This document shows, piece by piece, positions 8,515 through 17,995 of a DNA stretch of 45,673 bases. The DNA is from JANPLN01 sp041736155 (GTDB taxonomy: Bacteria > Bdellovibrionota > Bdellovibrionia > Bdellovibrionales > JAGQZY01). The stretch lies in the NCBI GenBank assembly GCA_041736155.1, contig JBGSUL010000106.1:1-45673 (forward strand), given 5' to 3'. Below the pieces are notes generated by a model. The model saw only the letters and a program-made list of their open reading frames with translations, ran no database searches and was not told the origin of the DNA. The translations under genes and the position numbers were made by a program. Position 1 is the stretch's first letter, and the number at the start of each line of letters is the position of its first letter.

Positions 8515-9807
8515 ATGAAAAACGATTTAAAATACCAATCAGGTTTTGGCAGTTATTTTGAAACTGAAGTGATCCCCGGAACTTTGCCCGTAGGTCGCAA
8601 TAGTCCGCAACAACCCCCTCAAGGTCTCTATCCGGAGCAGTTGAATGGCACTGCGTTTACGATGAAGCGCAATGAGAATCTACGCACTTGGCTCTATCGC
8701 CAACAACCTTCCGTAATACAGGGTGAGTGGACCCGCTCTTCGTCGCCAAAATATTGGACGTCGGTGGTTGCGGACGATGGCCAAACGCCACCGCAAGCTT
8801 TGCGTTGGGGACCTCTTAAAGCAGAGACTGATTGTGATTTTATTGACGGCGTCAGAACCATGGTGGCCAATGCCACATCGGAAGGTTCAGCGGTTCATCA
8901 TTATCTTTTTAATCAATCGATGAACAAAAAGTATTTTTACAATTCCGATGGTGAGTTGGTGCTTTTGCCGCAAGAAGGCTCCATTCTCTTAAAAACAGAA
9001 ATGGGAAATCTGCTTGTGGAGCCGCAAGAAATTGCGGTGATCCCGCGTGGGATCAAATTTGCTGTACATACGACGGGAAATGGCTGGCATCGTGGTTACT
9101 TGGGAGAAAATACCGGCGCACCGCTCAGACTTCCTGAGTTGGGGCCCATTGGCTCTAATGGTTTGGCCAATCCTCGCGATTTTTTATTTCCCGTGGCAGC
9201 GTACGAAACTGAAAAATCTTCTGTAGAGTTGGTAAGTAAATTTCAAAACCGTTTTTGGAAGACCACTTTACCCAGTTCGCCTCTTAACGTGGTGGCTTGG
9301 CATGGGAATTATGCGCCTTACAAATATGATCTTCGTCAGTTTAATACCATCGGCACCATCAGCTATGATCATCCTGATCCTTCGATCTTTACGGTCCTGA
9401 CATCACCCTCTGCCATCCCAGGAAAAGCCAATATCGACTTTGTGATTTTTCCACCGCGCTGGTTGGTGGGAGAAAACACGTTCCGCCCACCTTATTATCA
9501 TCGCAATTTAATGAATGAATATATGGGACTGCTGGGCGGAGTTTATGATGCTAAAAAAGAAGGATTTGTTCCTGGCGGCTCTAGTTTGCACAATTGCATG
9601 GTGCCGCATGGTCCGGATGCCGACACTTTTTACAAAGAATTAAAACGCGAAGAAAAACCACAAAAAGTGGATGCGACGATGGCGTTTATGTTCGAAAGCT
9701 CACAGATATACCAGGCCAGTGCGTATGCCCTTGCTCAGGCGCCTCTGGATAAAGATTATTGGAAATGCTGGCAGGGACTTAAAAATCAATTTGAAGGGAC
9801 GCCTTGA
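8515..9807 (+). CDS. hmgA: Homogentisate 1,2-dioxygenase
   Basis: A 430-residue cytoplasmic, iron-dependent ring-cleavage enzyme that converts homogentisate to maleylacetoacetate in tyrosine and phenylalanine degradation. The N-terminus YQSGFGSYFETE and LPVGRNSPQQ...GLYPEQLNGTAF are diagnostic. The iron ligands can be placed as H329 and E335 in HRNLMNE and H359 in SLHNCMVPHG, matching the H-E-H triad of the family. Length is normal. GGGAGGAAC stands just before the ATG. It follows the peptidase genes by 64 bases and overlaps the next gene by one base. The rest of the pathway (fumarylacetoacetase, maleylacetoacetate isomerase) is not in the window. Confidence 0.95.
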   Translation: MKNDLKYQSGFGSYFETEVIPGTLPVGRNSPQQPPQGLYPEQLNGTAFTMKRNENLRTWLYRQQPSVIQGEWTRSSSPKYWTSVVADDGQTPPQALRWGPLKAETDCDFIDGVRTMVANATSEGSAVHHYLFNQSMNKKYFYNSDGELVLLPQEGSILLKTEMGNLLVEPQEIAVIPRGIKFAVHTTGNGWHRGYLGENTGAPLRLPELGPIGSNGLANPRDFLFPVAAYETEKSSVELVSKFQNRFWKTTLPSSPLNVVAWHGNYAPYKYDLRQFNTIGTISYDHPDPSIFTVLTSPSAIPGKANIDFVIFPPRWLVGENTFRPPYYHRNLMNEYMGLLGGVYDAKKEGFVPGGSSLHNCMVPHGPDADTFYKELKREEKPQKVDATMAFMFESSQIYQASAYALAQAPLDKDYWKCWQGLKNQFEGTP

Positions 9808-10190
9808 TGGGACGCTTTTGGTTAATGATGGGATGTCTATTTGCTGGAATGTCTGTGCTTGTTGGGGCGTTTGCTGCCCATGTGCTTAAACACAGCTTAA
9901 GTGCAGAAACCATGGAGACGTTTGAGATTGCTACACGTTATATGATGTTTCACTCCCTCGCTTTATTGGCTTTAGGATTATGGAGCCATTGGGAAAAGTG
10001 GTCGTCGAGTTTTTGGGCGGGTTTCTTTTTTGTTTTTGGGATCATTCTTTTTTCGGGAAGTCTTTACGGAATGGCGCTCTTACAAATCCAATGGCTGGCG
10101 TTTGTGACCCCCGCCGGTGGTATCTTTTTTGTTCTTGGCTGGCTATACTTTATGTTTTCAGTTTTTTCGACACGCAATAAATTTGTTTAA
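9807..10190 (+). CDS. DUF423 family inner-membrane protein
   Basis: A 127-residue protein with four hydrophobic segments, matching the DUF423 (YgdD-like) family of small inner-membrane proteins of unknown function. Recognisable features are GAFAAHVLKHSL near the N-terminus, Y-M-M-F-H-S-L-A-L-L-A and a later FSGSLYG. The ATG overlaps the hmgA stop as TGATG, indicating translational coupling. No biochemical link to homogentisate metabolism is known. It is followed by a strong terminator. Confidence 0.85.
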   Translation: MGRFWLMMGCLFAGMSVLVGAFAAHVLKHSLSAETMETFEIATRYMMFHSLALLALGLWSHWEKWSSSFWAGFFFVFGIILFSGSLYGMALLQIQWLAFVTPAGGIFFVLGWLYFMFSVFSTRNKFV

Positions 10191-10210
10191 ATGGATTTAT
10201 AAAAAAAGAA

Positions 10211-10236
10211 AAGCTGCTGAAATTCAGCAGCTTTTT
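10211..10236. terminator. Bidirectional rho-independent terminator
   Basis: AAGCTGCTGAA (10211-10221) pairs perfectly with TTCAGCAGCTT (10223-10233), followed by TTTTT on the plus strand and by a T-rich run on the minus strand (complement of AAAAAAAGAA). It lies between the converging DUF423 gene and the secreted-protein gene and can serve both. Confidence 0.85.
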
Positions 10237-10259
10237 CATTTAAATATTTTGCTTACTAT

Positions 10260-10697
10260 TTATTGACAACTTGAATCGTTTTGAAGGTCAGCTGTTAATT
10301 TTTCAGCAAGTTTATGAGCTTGCTTTTCGGCAGCGGCTCTAAATCCACCAAATTTATGATCAGCTTCGATGAGGCTTTTTTCTGTTTCCACAACCAATTG
10401 TTTAGTCACAGTTTGGTCTGGGCATTTAAAAAGAGAGGCTTCGATGCGCACATTCACGTTGGTGGCTTCTTTGCCGACTTCCGAAAGATCGCAATGACGA
10501 AAGATCATCCCTTTTTCGATATTTTCGAGAATGTTTTGTAGTGAAGAATTTGTTTCTGAAGAAATGCTAGGTTGTAAACGCGCAGCGGTCGCTTTGCGAT
10601 GAGCCTTCTCCATGTTGTTACATTGCAGATCTGATGTGTATGCAAAAGCATTGAAGCTGATAAGAAGCGTTGTTGTTGTTAAAAAAAACTTTTTCAT
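10260..10697 (-). CDS. Small secreted protein of unknown function
   Basis: 145 residues with a clear Sec signal peptide (MKKFFLTTTTLLISFNAFA, cleavage likely after AFA). The mature part is polar with four cysteines, which suggests disulfides in the periplasm, and a C-terminal helix rich in Ala, Lys and Glu. No family recognised. GGGGGT lies 5-6 bases before the ATG. A second secreted-protein gene lies 150 bases further upstream on the same strand; the two may be related only by location. Confidence 0.7.
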   Translation of the reverse strand: MKKFFLTTTTLLISFNAFAYTSDLQCNNMEKAHRKATAARLQPSISSETNSSLQNILENIEKGMIFRHCDLSEVGKEATNVNVRIEASLFKCPDQTVTKQLVVETEKSLIEADHKFGGFRAAAEKQAHKLAEKLTADLQNDSSCQ

Positions 10698-10847
10698 AAA
10701 ACCCCCATAGTTTTGTTGTTGTAATAAGGTATTGCAACTAGAGAACCAACTGCTTGCCCGCGAATTGATTGAGGAAAATTTGAGGTTGAGTGGGGAGTGG
10801 CTGTCAGTGTAACGGCCTGATGTCTAAACTTTAGACGCCGATTTTGA

Positions 10848-11387
10848 TTACGGTGCCGTCGAGGTGCTGGAGCCTGTACTACTTTCTGTAGGGGCTGACT
10901 GACAGGTCTCGTGAGTGATGTTGGTAAATATCTTTTCCAGATCTTGCTCTGTGCAAGCAAATCGACCTCGGGATTCCACGTTGCCGTTAGGCAATCGTGC
11001 GAGATAATCGCAGCGAAGTCGTAAATAACTCCCCACTCGATCATTCCATCCTATGTAGTAATCCGTACCCTGGAGGCGTTGAATGTGAAACGGAGTCTCT
11101 CCGGCAATAACCACATGTTCTGTAGGACGTGTGACTTTCTGGAGGCGGATGCTGCGATAACAAGTTTGCCGAGGTGCGGTTTCGCAAGGTCGTTCGTTGT
11201 AACTGTGCTGACGAATGGTCTCATATTCTGTTCGTGCTCTTCGTTGGCTGGTAAAATCAATGGATGAGCGCAGGCCGAGTTGGTGTCCGACCAATTGGTC
11301 GCCCAAGTGGGGCCCGGAGCAGAGGTTGTCTGCAGAGCCCGTGTTAAAGACAAATAAAAAGAAGATAAAGAGGGTGATTGCTTTCAT
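10848..11387 (-). CDS. Secreted protein of unknown function
   Basis: 179 residues from the chosen start. MKAITLFIFFLFVFNTGSADN is a Sec signal with cleavage expected near GSA-DN. The mature part has five or six cysteines in a basic, Arg-rich domain and a Ser/Thr-rich C-terminal tail (ESSTGSSTSTAP). The frame is open further to 11450 through two upstream ATGs, but those would put a charged leader (KKVKKTDEID) before the signal, so the inner ATG at 11385-11387 is preferred; its ribosome binding site is weak. No known domain recognised. Confidence 0.6.
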   Translation of the reverse strand: MKAITLFIFFLFVFNTGSADNLCSGPHLGDQLVGHQLGLRSSIDFTSQRRARTEYETIRQHSYNERPCETAPRQTCYRSIRLQKVTRPTEHVVIAGETPFHIQRLQGTDYYIGWNDRVGSYLRLRCDYLARLPNGNVESRGRFACTEQDLEKIFTNITHETCQSAPTESSTGSSTSTAP

Positions 11388-11536
11388 ATCTATCTCATCG
11401 GTTTTTTTGACTTTTTTCATAAGTGGGTGGGGTTTGTCAGATCTGCGCAAAAGATTACTTATAAACCTGTTGTAAATATTGTCCTAAATATGCCAAATCC
11501 TTGTGAATTTTTAAAGTGTATGTTAGGAATTGCCGC

Positions 11537-12709
11537 ATGTTATCAAAGAGCGTGTACCTGGATTTCAATGCGACAGCACCTGTGGACGAGGAATTATTAG
11601 CACAAATTCCGGTATGGTTACAATCCTGGGGAAATCCCAGCTCCATTCATGCCCATGGGCGTGAAGCCAAAAGATGGCTGCGCGAAGCGCGTACTTCCTT
11701 TGCGCAACTCATCGGCTGTCATCCTTTAGAGATTTTATTTACCAGTGGTGGCAGCGAGGCTAACAACACGGTTATCAAAGGTCTTTTGCGTTCCCCCTTG
11801 GCGCAAACTCGCAACGAGTTTATCACCACGGGGATTGAACATCCTAGTATTTTAAAAACCCTGGAGTACGCAGAATCGTTAGGATTCCGCGTGCATCGTG
11901 TGCCAGTGAATCGTGATGGCGTTTTTGATTTTCATTTTTTTGAAAAAGTTTTGTCAGAAAAAACACTTCTCGTCTCGGTGATGGCGGCCAATAACGAGAC
12001 AGGAACGTTACTTCCTCTCAAAGCCATTGCCAAAAAAGCTAAAAGTGTTGGAGCCCTGGTGCACACCGATGCTGTGCAAACATTGGGACGTATTTCTTTT
12101 TCTGTTGCCGAGTCCAATATCGACTTTGCCACCTTCTCCGGACACAAATTTTATGCGCTCAAAGGGAGCGGAGTGCTGTACACACGCCGCGGGCAAGGTC
12201 TGGAAAATTTAATTCATGGGGGTGGCCAAGAGCGCGGACGTCGTGCGGGTACCGAAAACACGTTAGCGATGGCTTCGTTGGGCTTTATGGCTAAAAAAAT
12301 AAGTCAAAATGAAAGCCGTTACGATTTTTTAAAATCACTGCGCGACGAAATGGAAACACAAATTCTCAAGACCATTCCTGAAGTCACAATCACGTCCCAA
12401 GCCACATCACGTCTTCCCAATACGTCCAGTCTGATCATTGCGGGCGTGCATGGTGAGTCGCTATTGATGAGTTTAGATGTAAAGGGATTTTCGGTGAGCA
12501 CAGGGGCCGCGTGCAGTTCCGGGAGTCCAGAGCCCAGTCATGTTCTGTTGGCCATGGGATTGTCTTTTACCGAAGCCCAATCCTCACTGCGGGTGAGTGT
12601 CGGTTGGACAACGACACCGGAAGAGATTGGAGCTTTTGTCATGGCTCTCGCACAAACCGTTCGTCATTTACGTTCTCTCAACTCACCAAAGGCGGTGGCC
12701 TGTGTCTGA
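11537..12709 (+). CDS. iscS: Cysteine desulfurase (IscS/NifS type)
   Basis: A 390-residue PLP-dependent class V aminotransferase-fold enzyme that takes sulfur from cysteine as a persulfide. Visible signatures are YLDFNATAP at the N-terminus, the PLP-lysine region SGHKFYALKGSG and the loop cysteine in STGAACSSGS. AGGA lies 8 bases before the ATG at 11537; a GTG at 11516 is in frame but has no better site. It opens an operon directly followed by mnmA, the tRNA 2-thiolation enzyme, so its likely main task here is to supply sulfur for tRNA, as IscS does in E. coli. No iscU or iscR is next to it. Confidence 0.93.
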   Translation: MLSKSVYLDFNATAPVDEELLAQIPVWLQSWGNPSSIHAHGREAKRWLREARTSFAQLIGCHPLEILFTSGGSEANNTVIKGLLRSPLAQTRNEFITTGIEHPSILKTLEYAESLGFRVHRVPVNRDGVFDFHFFEKVLSEKTLLVSVMAANNETGTLLPLKAIAKKAKSVGALVHTDAVQTLGRISFSVAESNIDFATFSGHKFYALKGSGVLYTRRGQGLENLIHGGGQERGRRAGTENTLAMASLGFMAKKISQNESRYDFLKSLRDEMETQILKTIPEVTITSQATSRLPNTSSLIIAGVHGESLLMSLDVKGFSVSTGAACSSGSPEPSHVLLAMGLSFTEAQSSLRVSVGWTTTPEEIGAFVMALAQTVRHLRSLNSPKAVACV

Positions 12710-13787
12710 GGTGAATAAAAAACGTGTACTCGTGGCAATGAGTGGTGGAGTGGACAGTTCTGCTGCTGCGGCCCTGTTGGTCGAGAAAGGTTACGAAGTC
12801 ATTGGTGTGACGATGCAGGTGTGGGATTATTCACAATGCAGTATCGAAGAAGGATTGGGCACCTGTTGCTCCAGCTCCGATGTGGACGACGCGCGCAGTG
12901 TGGCTGACACGTTGGGAATTCCTTTTTATGTGATTGATTGCGAAGATGAATTTAAAGAAAAAGTTATCACTCCGTTTGTCAACGACTACATGAACGGAAA
13001 AACACCACTCCCGTGTGTGAACTGCAATACTTTTCTAAAGTTCGATCACCTCATTAAAAAAATGCAAGAGCTCGAATGCGATTATTTGGCCACCGGTCAT
13101 TATGCGCAAACCGATAAAAATGAACAGGGTGAGTGGGTGATTCGCACAAGCACCGATGATTGGAAAGATCAGACTTATTTTTTATTTACCATTCCACCAT
13201 CGTTGATCCCCAAATTATTGTTCCCTATTGGTCATCTTAAAAAACCAGATGTGCGTAAATATTCGGAAGAGAAAAATTTAGTAGTAGCGCGCAAAAAAGA
13301 TTCCACCGGAATTTGTTTTGTGGGCTCGCGTGGTTATGAGCAATTTATCGCTGAGCACTATCCTGATAGTCCCGTCAAAAAGGGCGTGATCAAACGCTAT
13401 CCTACGGGAGACGTGTTGGCTACACACACAGGCATTCACCAATTCACCTACGGACAACGCAAGGGTTTAGGCTTTTCTGCCGAGCAAGCTTTGTATGTGG
13501 TGAAGGTCGATGCGGAGAGTGGCGACGTGTGGGTAGGGGAAGACAAAGATTTACTGAGCTTGGAAATGCGTGTGGAGCGCTGCCAGTGGCACGTCAACAT
13601 TCCCAAGAATCAAGAATTAACCGTCAAAATTCGCTACGCTCACAAAGGGGGCAAAGCGTTCTTAGAGCCGCAAGTGGATGGCACATGCCGTGTGCGATTT
13701 GTGGAACCCCAACGTGCCATTACGCCCGGCCAAGCGGCAGTGGTGTACGATGGTGACCGTCTTTTGGGTGGAGGATGGATTTGTTAA
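12702..13787 (+). CDS. mnmA: tRNA-specific 2-thiouridylase MnmA
   Basis: A cytoplasmic ATP-dependent enzyme that puts the sulfur on C2 of U34 in tRNA-Lys, -Glu and -Gln. The PP-loop SGGVDSS is near residue 17, and the two catalytic cysteines are in LPCVNCNTF and STGICFVG. The C-terminal beta-barrel (TYGQRKGLGF, RYAHKGG) is complete. The GTG at 12702 is chosen because it brings the normal short N-terminus MSEVNKKRVLVAMSGG and has AAAGG upstream; a second GTG at 12711 is possible. It overlaps the end of iscS by 8 bases, which pairs sulfur donor and acceptor. Confidence 0.95.
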   Translation: MSEVNKKRVLVAMSGGVDSSAAAALLVEKGYEVIGVTMQVWDYSQCSIEEGLGTCCSSSDVDDARSVADTLGIPFYVIDCEDEFKEKVITPFVNDYMNGKTPLPCVNCNTFLKFDHLIKKMQELECDYLATGHYAQTDKNEQGEWVIRTSTDDWKDQTYFLFTIPPSLIPKLLFPIGHLKKPDVRKYSEEKNLVVARKKDSTGICFVGSRGYEQFIAEHYPDSPVKKGVIKRYPTGDVLATHTGIHQFTYGQRKGLGFSAEQALYVVKVDAESGDVWVGEDKDLLSLEMRVERCQWHVNIPKNQELTVKIRYAHKGGKAFLEPQVDGTCRVRFVEPQRAITPGQAAVVYDGDRLLGGGWIC

Positions 13788-15109
13788 AAACCGCGCACTC
13801 CTTTGATGTGAAAACATTTGGCTGTAAGGTCAATACCTACGATACAGGTCTTTTGCAAAAACGTTTGCAAGCCTCGGGATTTTTACAACCCTCAGAGCAG
13901 GGGCAGATTCATATCCTTAACACCTGTGCGGTCACTCATGAGGCCACCAAAGAAGCCATTCGCCAAGCACGACGTTTACGCAAACAAGATCCAGATAGCA
14001 CCATTGTGCTCACGGGGTGTGCGGCTCAAGTGGATGGGTCTTTTCTGGATGAACTGAAAGAAGTGGATTTGGTGATTGCGAATTCACATAAAGGGGATTT
14101 AGAAAAAATTCTCAAAGAGCATTTATCAGGAGAGACACAGCAGAAAGTGTATCGCTCCAATATATTTCGTAACGAATCTTTAGGTGAGGGCGGCGGAGTG
14201 GAATTGGCCCACACGCGTTCTTTCTTAAAAATTCAAGACGGATGTAACAGCTTTTGCACATTTTGTATTATTCCCTATGCCCGCGGGAAGAGTCGGAGTC
14301 TGAGTACGGCGTCTCTTGTGGCCTCGATTCAAAACCTTCACAACCAAGGCGTGAACGAAGTCGTGCTGACGGGTGTCCATATCGGCGACTATCTTGATGA
14401 AGAAACGCAGGGGCGGTTGGAAGATCTGATCGAAGCAGTGCTATCGCAGACGACCATGCCGCGTTTGCGTTTGTCCAGTCTTGAACCCATCGAACTGAGC
14501 GAGCGCCTGTTGGATCTTTTCCAGAATCCCCGCATGTGCCCCCATTTTCATATGAGTATTCAAAGTGCGCAGAGCAAAGTGCTCAAAGAGATGAAGCGCC
14601 ACTACACCGCCGAGAAAGTGGAGTGGTCATTAACTGCGATTCAACAAAAAGTGCATGGGGCCTTTGTCGGCATGGATGTGATCGTCGGGTTCCCTGGCGA
14701 GACGGAAGAGGAGTTTCAGGAAACGGTGGCGCGGTTGCGACGAACACCATGGACACGTATTCATGTTTTTCCCTATAGCGAGCGACAAGGCACGCGGGCC
14801 GCGCTGAGTGAAGATGTGGTTCCTGTGGCTGAACGCAAAAAGCGTTCCCAAGTTTTAAGAGAGCTCAGTTTTGAACGTTATTCTTTATGGGCCAGTGAAC
14901 AAATTGGTTTGGTAAAAAAAGCACTGCTGCTCAAAGAAACAAAACAACATCCTGTTTCCCGCGCCCTCACTCGCGATTATTGGCCTGTGCAATTGAATCA
15001 GAAACTTGCTGACGACCTATTAGGCCAGGAAGTGGATGTTCGTATCACGGGTGCGGATACGCAGAATGGTGAAGAAGGCACTCTCTTTGGTGAGGTGATG
15101 CATGCTTGA
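13775..15109 (+). CDS. mtaB: tRNA t6A37 methylthiotransferase MtaB
   Basis: A 444-residue radical-SAM enzyme that adds a methylthio group to N6-threonylcarbamoyladenosine 37 in tRNA. The N-terminal MTTase domain has cysteines in FGCKVN, NTCAVT and TGCAAQ, which bind the auxiliary cluster; the radical-SAM motif is DGCNSFCTFC (Cx3Cx2C). FGCKVN rather than the MiaB form, and the t6A-type length, favour MtaB over MiaB or RimO. It starts inside mnmA (13-base overlap; GGTGGAGG just before ATG), so three tRNA-thiolation functions are translationally coupled. Confidence 0.9.
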   Translation: MDLLKTAHSFDVKTFGCKVNTYDTGLLQKRLQASGFLQPSEQGQIHILNTCAVTHEATKEAIRQARRLRKQDPDSTIVLTGCAAQVDGSFLDELKEVDLVIANSHKGDLEKILKEHLSGETQQKVYRSNIFRNESLGEGGGVELAHTRSFLKIQDGCNSFCTFCIIPYARGKSRSLSTASLVASIQNLHNQGVNEVVLTGVHIGDYLDEETQGRLEDLIEAVLSQTTMPRLRLSSLEPIELSERLLDLFQNPRMCPHFHMSIQSAQSKVLKEMKRHYTAEKVEWSLTAIQQKVHGAFVGMDVIVGFPGETEEEFQETVARLRRTPWTRIHVFPYSERQGTRAALSEDVVPVAERKKRSQVLRELSFERYSLWASEQIGLVKKALLLKETKQHPVSRALTRDYWPVQLNQKLADDLLGQEVDVRITGADTQNGEEGTLFGEVMHA

Positions 15110-15797
15110 TGAACTGCAAAAACAAATTTCTTACAAAGCTGAAAATCCACAACTGCTTCTACAAGCTCTGACACACAAAAGTTTTATTAAGCGCCATGCT
15201 CAGCATCTTGTCGGAAATAATGAACGCCTGGAATTTATGGGCGACGCCGTTGTGGATTTAATTATCGCAGACGAACTTTATAAAAAATATCCTGAAGACA
15301 ATGAAGGCTCCCTTTCGCGCAAACGTGCGAGCCTGGTGAATGAGGACAGTTTGTATAATTTAGCCATGCGCTTAAAGCTTGATGACTATATTTTGGTGGA
15401 TGAAACAGAAAACAACGGTTTGTCTTTAAAAACGAGTCGTCGTTTGTTGTCGGGCTGTTTAGAGGCCATTATTGGTGCTATTTATGAGGATCGAGGGTTT
15501 GTCGCAGCCCAAACATGGGTGCAGACTCTTTTTGAAGACGCGGGGTACTACCGCTTTGAAGCTCATGATTTTGAAAAAGACTATAAAACGCGCTTTCAAG
15601 AGGCCGCCCAAGAAAAATTTAAAATCACTCCGATGTATCGCACGGTGAGCATTTCAGGGCCCGACCATCAAAAGCAATTTACTGTGGAAGTGTTAATGGG
15701 CGATGAAGTTTATGGATGTGGTGTGGGTGATAACAAAAAAATGGCAGAGCAAGTGGCCGCTGAGCAAGCCCTGCAAAGGATTATGAATGTCGTATAA
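15102..15797 (+). CDS. rnc: Ribonuclease III
   Basis: A 231-residue double-strand-specific endoribonuclease that processes rRNA precursors and some mRNAs. The family signature NERLEFMGDAVVD is intact (usually LEFLGDAV), with the second acidic site in EAIIGAIYEDRGF. A C-terminal double-stranded RNA-binding domain follows, ending GVGDNKKMAEQVAAEQAL. It overlaps mtaB by 8 bases and precedes era, the common rnc-era order. Confidence 0.96.
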   Translation: MLDELQKQISYKAENPQLLLQALTHKSFIKRHAQHLVGNNERLEFMGDAVVDLIIADELYKKYPEDNEGSLSRKRASLVNEDSLYNLAMRLKLDDYILVDETENNGLSLKTSRRLLSGCLEAIIGAIYEDRGFVAAQTWVQTLFEDAGYYRFEAHDFEKDYKTRFQEAAQEKFKITPMYRTVSISGPDHQKQFTVEVLMGDEVYGCGVGDNKKMAEQVAAEQALQRIMNVV

Positions 15798-16683
15798 AGC
15801 AGGTTTTGTCGGTATCGTGGGAATTCCCAATGCTGGGAAAAGTAGTCTCCTCAATTTTCTCCTCAATGAACACTTGTGCATTGTCAGTCGCAAGCCGCAA
15901 GCGACACGTCGTCGCATCCACGGTGTGATTTCGCAACCCGAAGCACAAATTGTTTTTGTTGATTCACCAGGATTTTTAAAAAAAGGCCAAAGTTCATTGA
16001 CCAAATTTATTGCCGATGAAGCCCGCAAGGTCATGGAAGATGTGGACGTGCTGTTGCTGATGGTGCCCGCCGATTTATCATCCCGTCGCGAGATGGAGCC
16101 TCTCCTGGATTTGGTGTATGCCGCGGGAAAGCCGACACTGTTTTGCATGAGCAAAGCCGATTTAAAAAAATCCAAGGCGACGGAAGAACTGCTTTATGAG
16201 CTCAGCTCTAAAGGCTACATGGGGTTCCCCGCATCGGTGCGCAAACCTTCAAAAACAGAAAAAACAAAAATTTTCGCACAAATTGCCGAACTCCTCCCAG
16301 AGGCACCTGGCCCCCTCTTTGACACTGAACTTTATACAACGGAAAAAATGCGCGACATCGCGGCGGAGCTGATTCGTGAGCAATGTTTTGAGATCCTCGA
16401 ACAAGAGATACCGTTTGGTATTGGTGTCGTGGTAGATAGTTTTCAAGAAGATACAAAAATTCTGAGAATAGAAGCCTCTATTCTTGTCGAAAAAGAAAAT
16501 CATAAAGGCATTGTGATCGGTCGTGGTGGAAGTGTGTTGAAAAAAATCGGTGAACAAGCTCGTAAAAAAATCGAAGCGATGTTGGAACAAAAAATATTTT
16601 TGGGTTTACATGTCAGTCATAAAGATCATTGGACAGACCAAAAGCGCATGATGAAGGAGCTGGGTTATGTCTCTGAATCCTAG
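15787..16683 (+). CDS. era: GTPase Era
   Basis: A 298-residue GTPase that binds the 3' end of 16S rRNA through its KH domain and assists 30S assembly. G1 is GIPNAGKSS, G2 lies in QATRRRIHG and G3 is DSPG. The G4 position reads MSKADL instead of the usual NKxD, which weakens the guanine-recognition side-chain contact; such S/T substitutions occur in some GTPases. The KH domain shows VIGRGGSVLKKIG at the C-terminus. The ATG lies inside the rnc end (11-base overlap), preceded by AAAGGA. Confidence 0.95.
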   Translation: MSYKAGFVGIVGIPNAGKSSLLNFLLNEHLCIVSRKPQATRRRIHGVISQPEAQIVFVDSPGFLKKGQSSLTKFIADEARKVMEDVDVLLLMVPADLSSRREMEPLLDLVYAAGKPTLFCMSKADLKKSKATEELLYELSSKGYMGFPASVRKPSKTEKTKIFAQIAELLPEAPGPLFDTELYTTEKMRDIAAELIREQCFEILEQEIPFGIGVVVDSFQEDTKILRIEASILVEKENHKGIVIGRGGSVLKKIGEQARKKIEAMLEQKIFLGLHVSHKDHWTDQKRMMKELGYVSES

Positions 16684-17995
16684 ACTGACTTCCATTGCCA
16701 TTATCGGCCGTCCCAACGTCGGTAAATCGACGTTGTTTAACATTCTCACAGAGTCTCGCAAAGCTGTGGTGAAAGACCAACCGGGTGTGACTCGCGATCT
16801 GCTGTTTGAAGAAGCGGAGCTGTGGGGAAAAACTTTCGAGATCATCGACACCGGTGGTTTGACCGAAGCGGATGATGATTTTTCCCATCTGATCATGGAA
16901 CAGGTGGTGTCTTTTTTGAAATCTGCGGATTACCTCATTTGCGTGATGGACGGACGAGAAGGATTATGTCCAGAAGATCGTGATATCATTCGTATTGCCA
17001 AAGAATCCGGGAAACCTTTTCTGATTGTTGTTAATAAAGTGGATAAGGTGAGCGAGCTCGACATTGCGGGTGCTGAGTTTTATGAATTCAGTCAAGATGT
17101 GGTGACGTGTTCGTTTGAAAGACGTTTTGGTCTCGATCCTCTCCTGCAGTGGATTCACGACCATGTGTCAGACGCGGCGTCGATCAAGACGGATGAGTTC
17201 ACGCTCGCTATTGTGGGAAAACCCAATGTGGGCAAAAGCTCGCTGTGCAATCGCTTGTTAGGACAAAGTCGTTTGTTGGTCTCGGATGTGGCGGGGACAA
17301 CGACTGATTCTGTGGAAGTGCCATTTTCGTTCAACGACAAAAAATACATTCTCGTCGATACGGCGGGTTTACGTCGCACGAGCCGACGTTATGATGAGCT
17401 GGAGATCATTTCGGCCTTTAAAACGGGCAAAGCCATTCACCATGCGGAGCTTGTGCTCTTGGTGATCGACGGGATGATAGGTCCTACGGATCAGGACTCT
17501 AAAATTCTCGAGTCCATTATGGAATCCAACAAAGGTGTCATTTTAGTGGTGAATAAAGTTGATATCGCCGAAGACGCCATGGATGAGTTCCGTAAAACCA
17601 CACGCGCGAGAATCGAAAAAGAATTTCATTATTATACTGACATACCCGTGGCGTTCATCAGTGCTTTGACTGGTCGCGGTCTTAAAGATTTGTTCGAGAC
17701 CATCGAAGTCGTCCGCGAAAAACTCTATCGTCGTATTTCTACCAACGCACTCAACGAGTTTTTTATGCAGGTGATTCGTCAAGCGCCTGCGCCAGTTTAT
17801 GGTGTCAAAGATGTGAAGTTTTATTACCTCACTCAGACACGGCAGTTTCCGCCGAGCTTTATCGCTTTTGCCAATCATCCCGATGGTGTGGATAATTCTT
17901 ATCGTCGATTCATCATCAAAAAACTCAAAGAGGAGTTTGATTTGGATGGAATTCCCATTCGTATTTTTGTCATGAAGAGTCGAGGTCGCTCGTGA
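16667..17995 (+). CDS. der: Ribosome-assembly GTPase Der (EngA)
   Basis: A 442-residue protein with two tandem GTPase domains and a C-terminal KH-like domain, needed for 50S subunit assembly. The first domain has GRPNVGKST, DTGG and NKVD; the second has GKPNVGKSS (near residue 185), DTAG and NKVD. The C-terminus reads PPSFIAFANHPDGVDNSYRRF, a typical Der ending. It starts 17 bases before the era stop, in another frame, so the two ribosome-assembly GTPases are coupled. Confidence 0.97.
   Translation: MSLNPRLTSIAIIGRPNVGKSTLFNILTESRKAVVKDQPGVTRDLLFEEAELWGKTFEIIDTGGLTEADDDFSHLIMEQVVSFLKSADYLICVMDGREGLCPEDRDIIRIAKESGKPFLIVVNKVDKVSELDIAGAEFYEFSQDVVTCSFERRFGLDPLLQWIHDHVSDAASIKTDEFTLAIVGKPNVGKSSLCNRLLGQSRLLVSDVAGTTTDSVEVPFSFNDKKYILVDTAGLRRTSRRYDELEIISAFKTGKAIHHAELVLLVIDGMIGPTDQDSKILESIMESNKGVILVVNKVDIAEDAMDEFRKTTRARIEKEFHYYTDIPVAFISALTGRGLKDLFETIEVVREKLYRRISTNALNEFFMQVIRQAPAPVYGVKDVKFYYLTQTRQFPPSFIAFANHPDGVDNSYRRFIIKKLKEEFDLDGIPIRIFVMKSRGRS

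Noticed and set aside
10694..11044. Additional minus-strand protein of 116 residues
   Set aside because: It overlaps the secreted-protein gene in another frame, has no signal or known motif, and its composition looks like a shadow frame.
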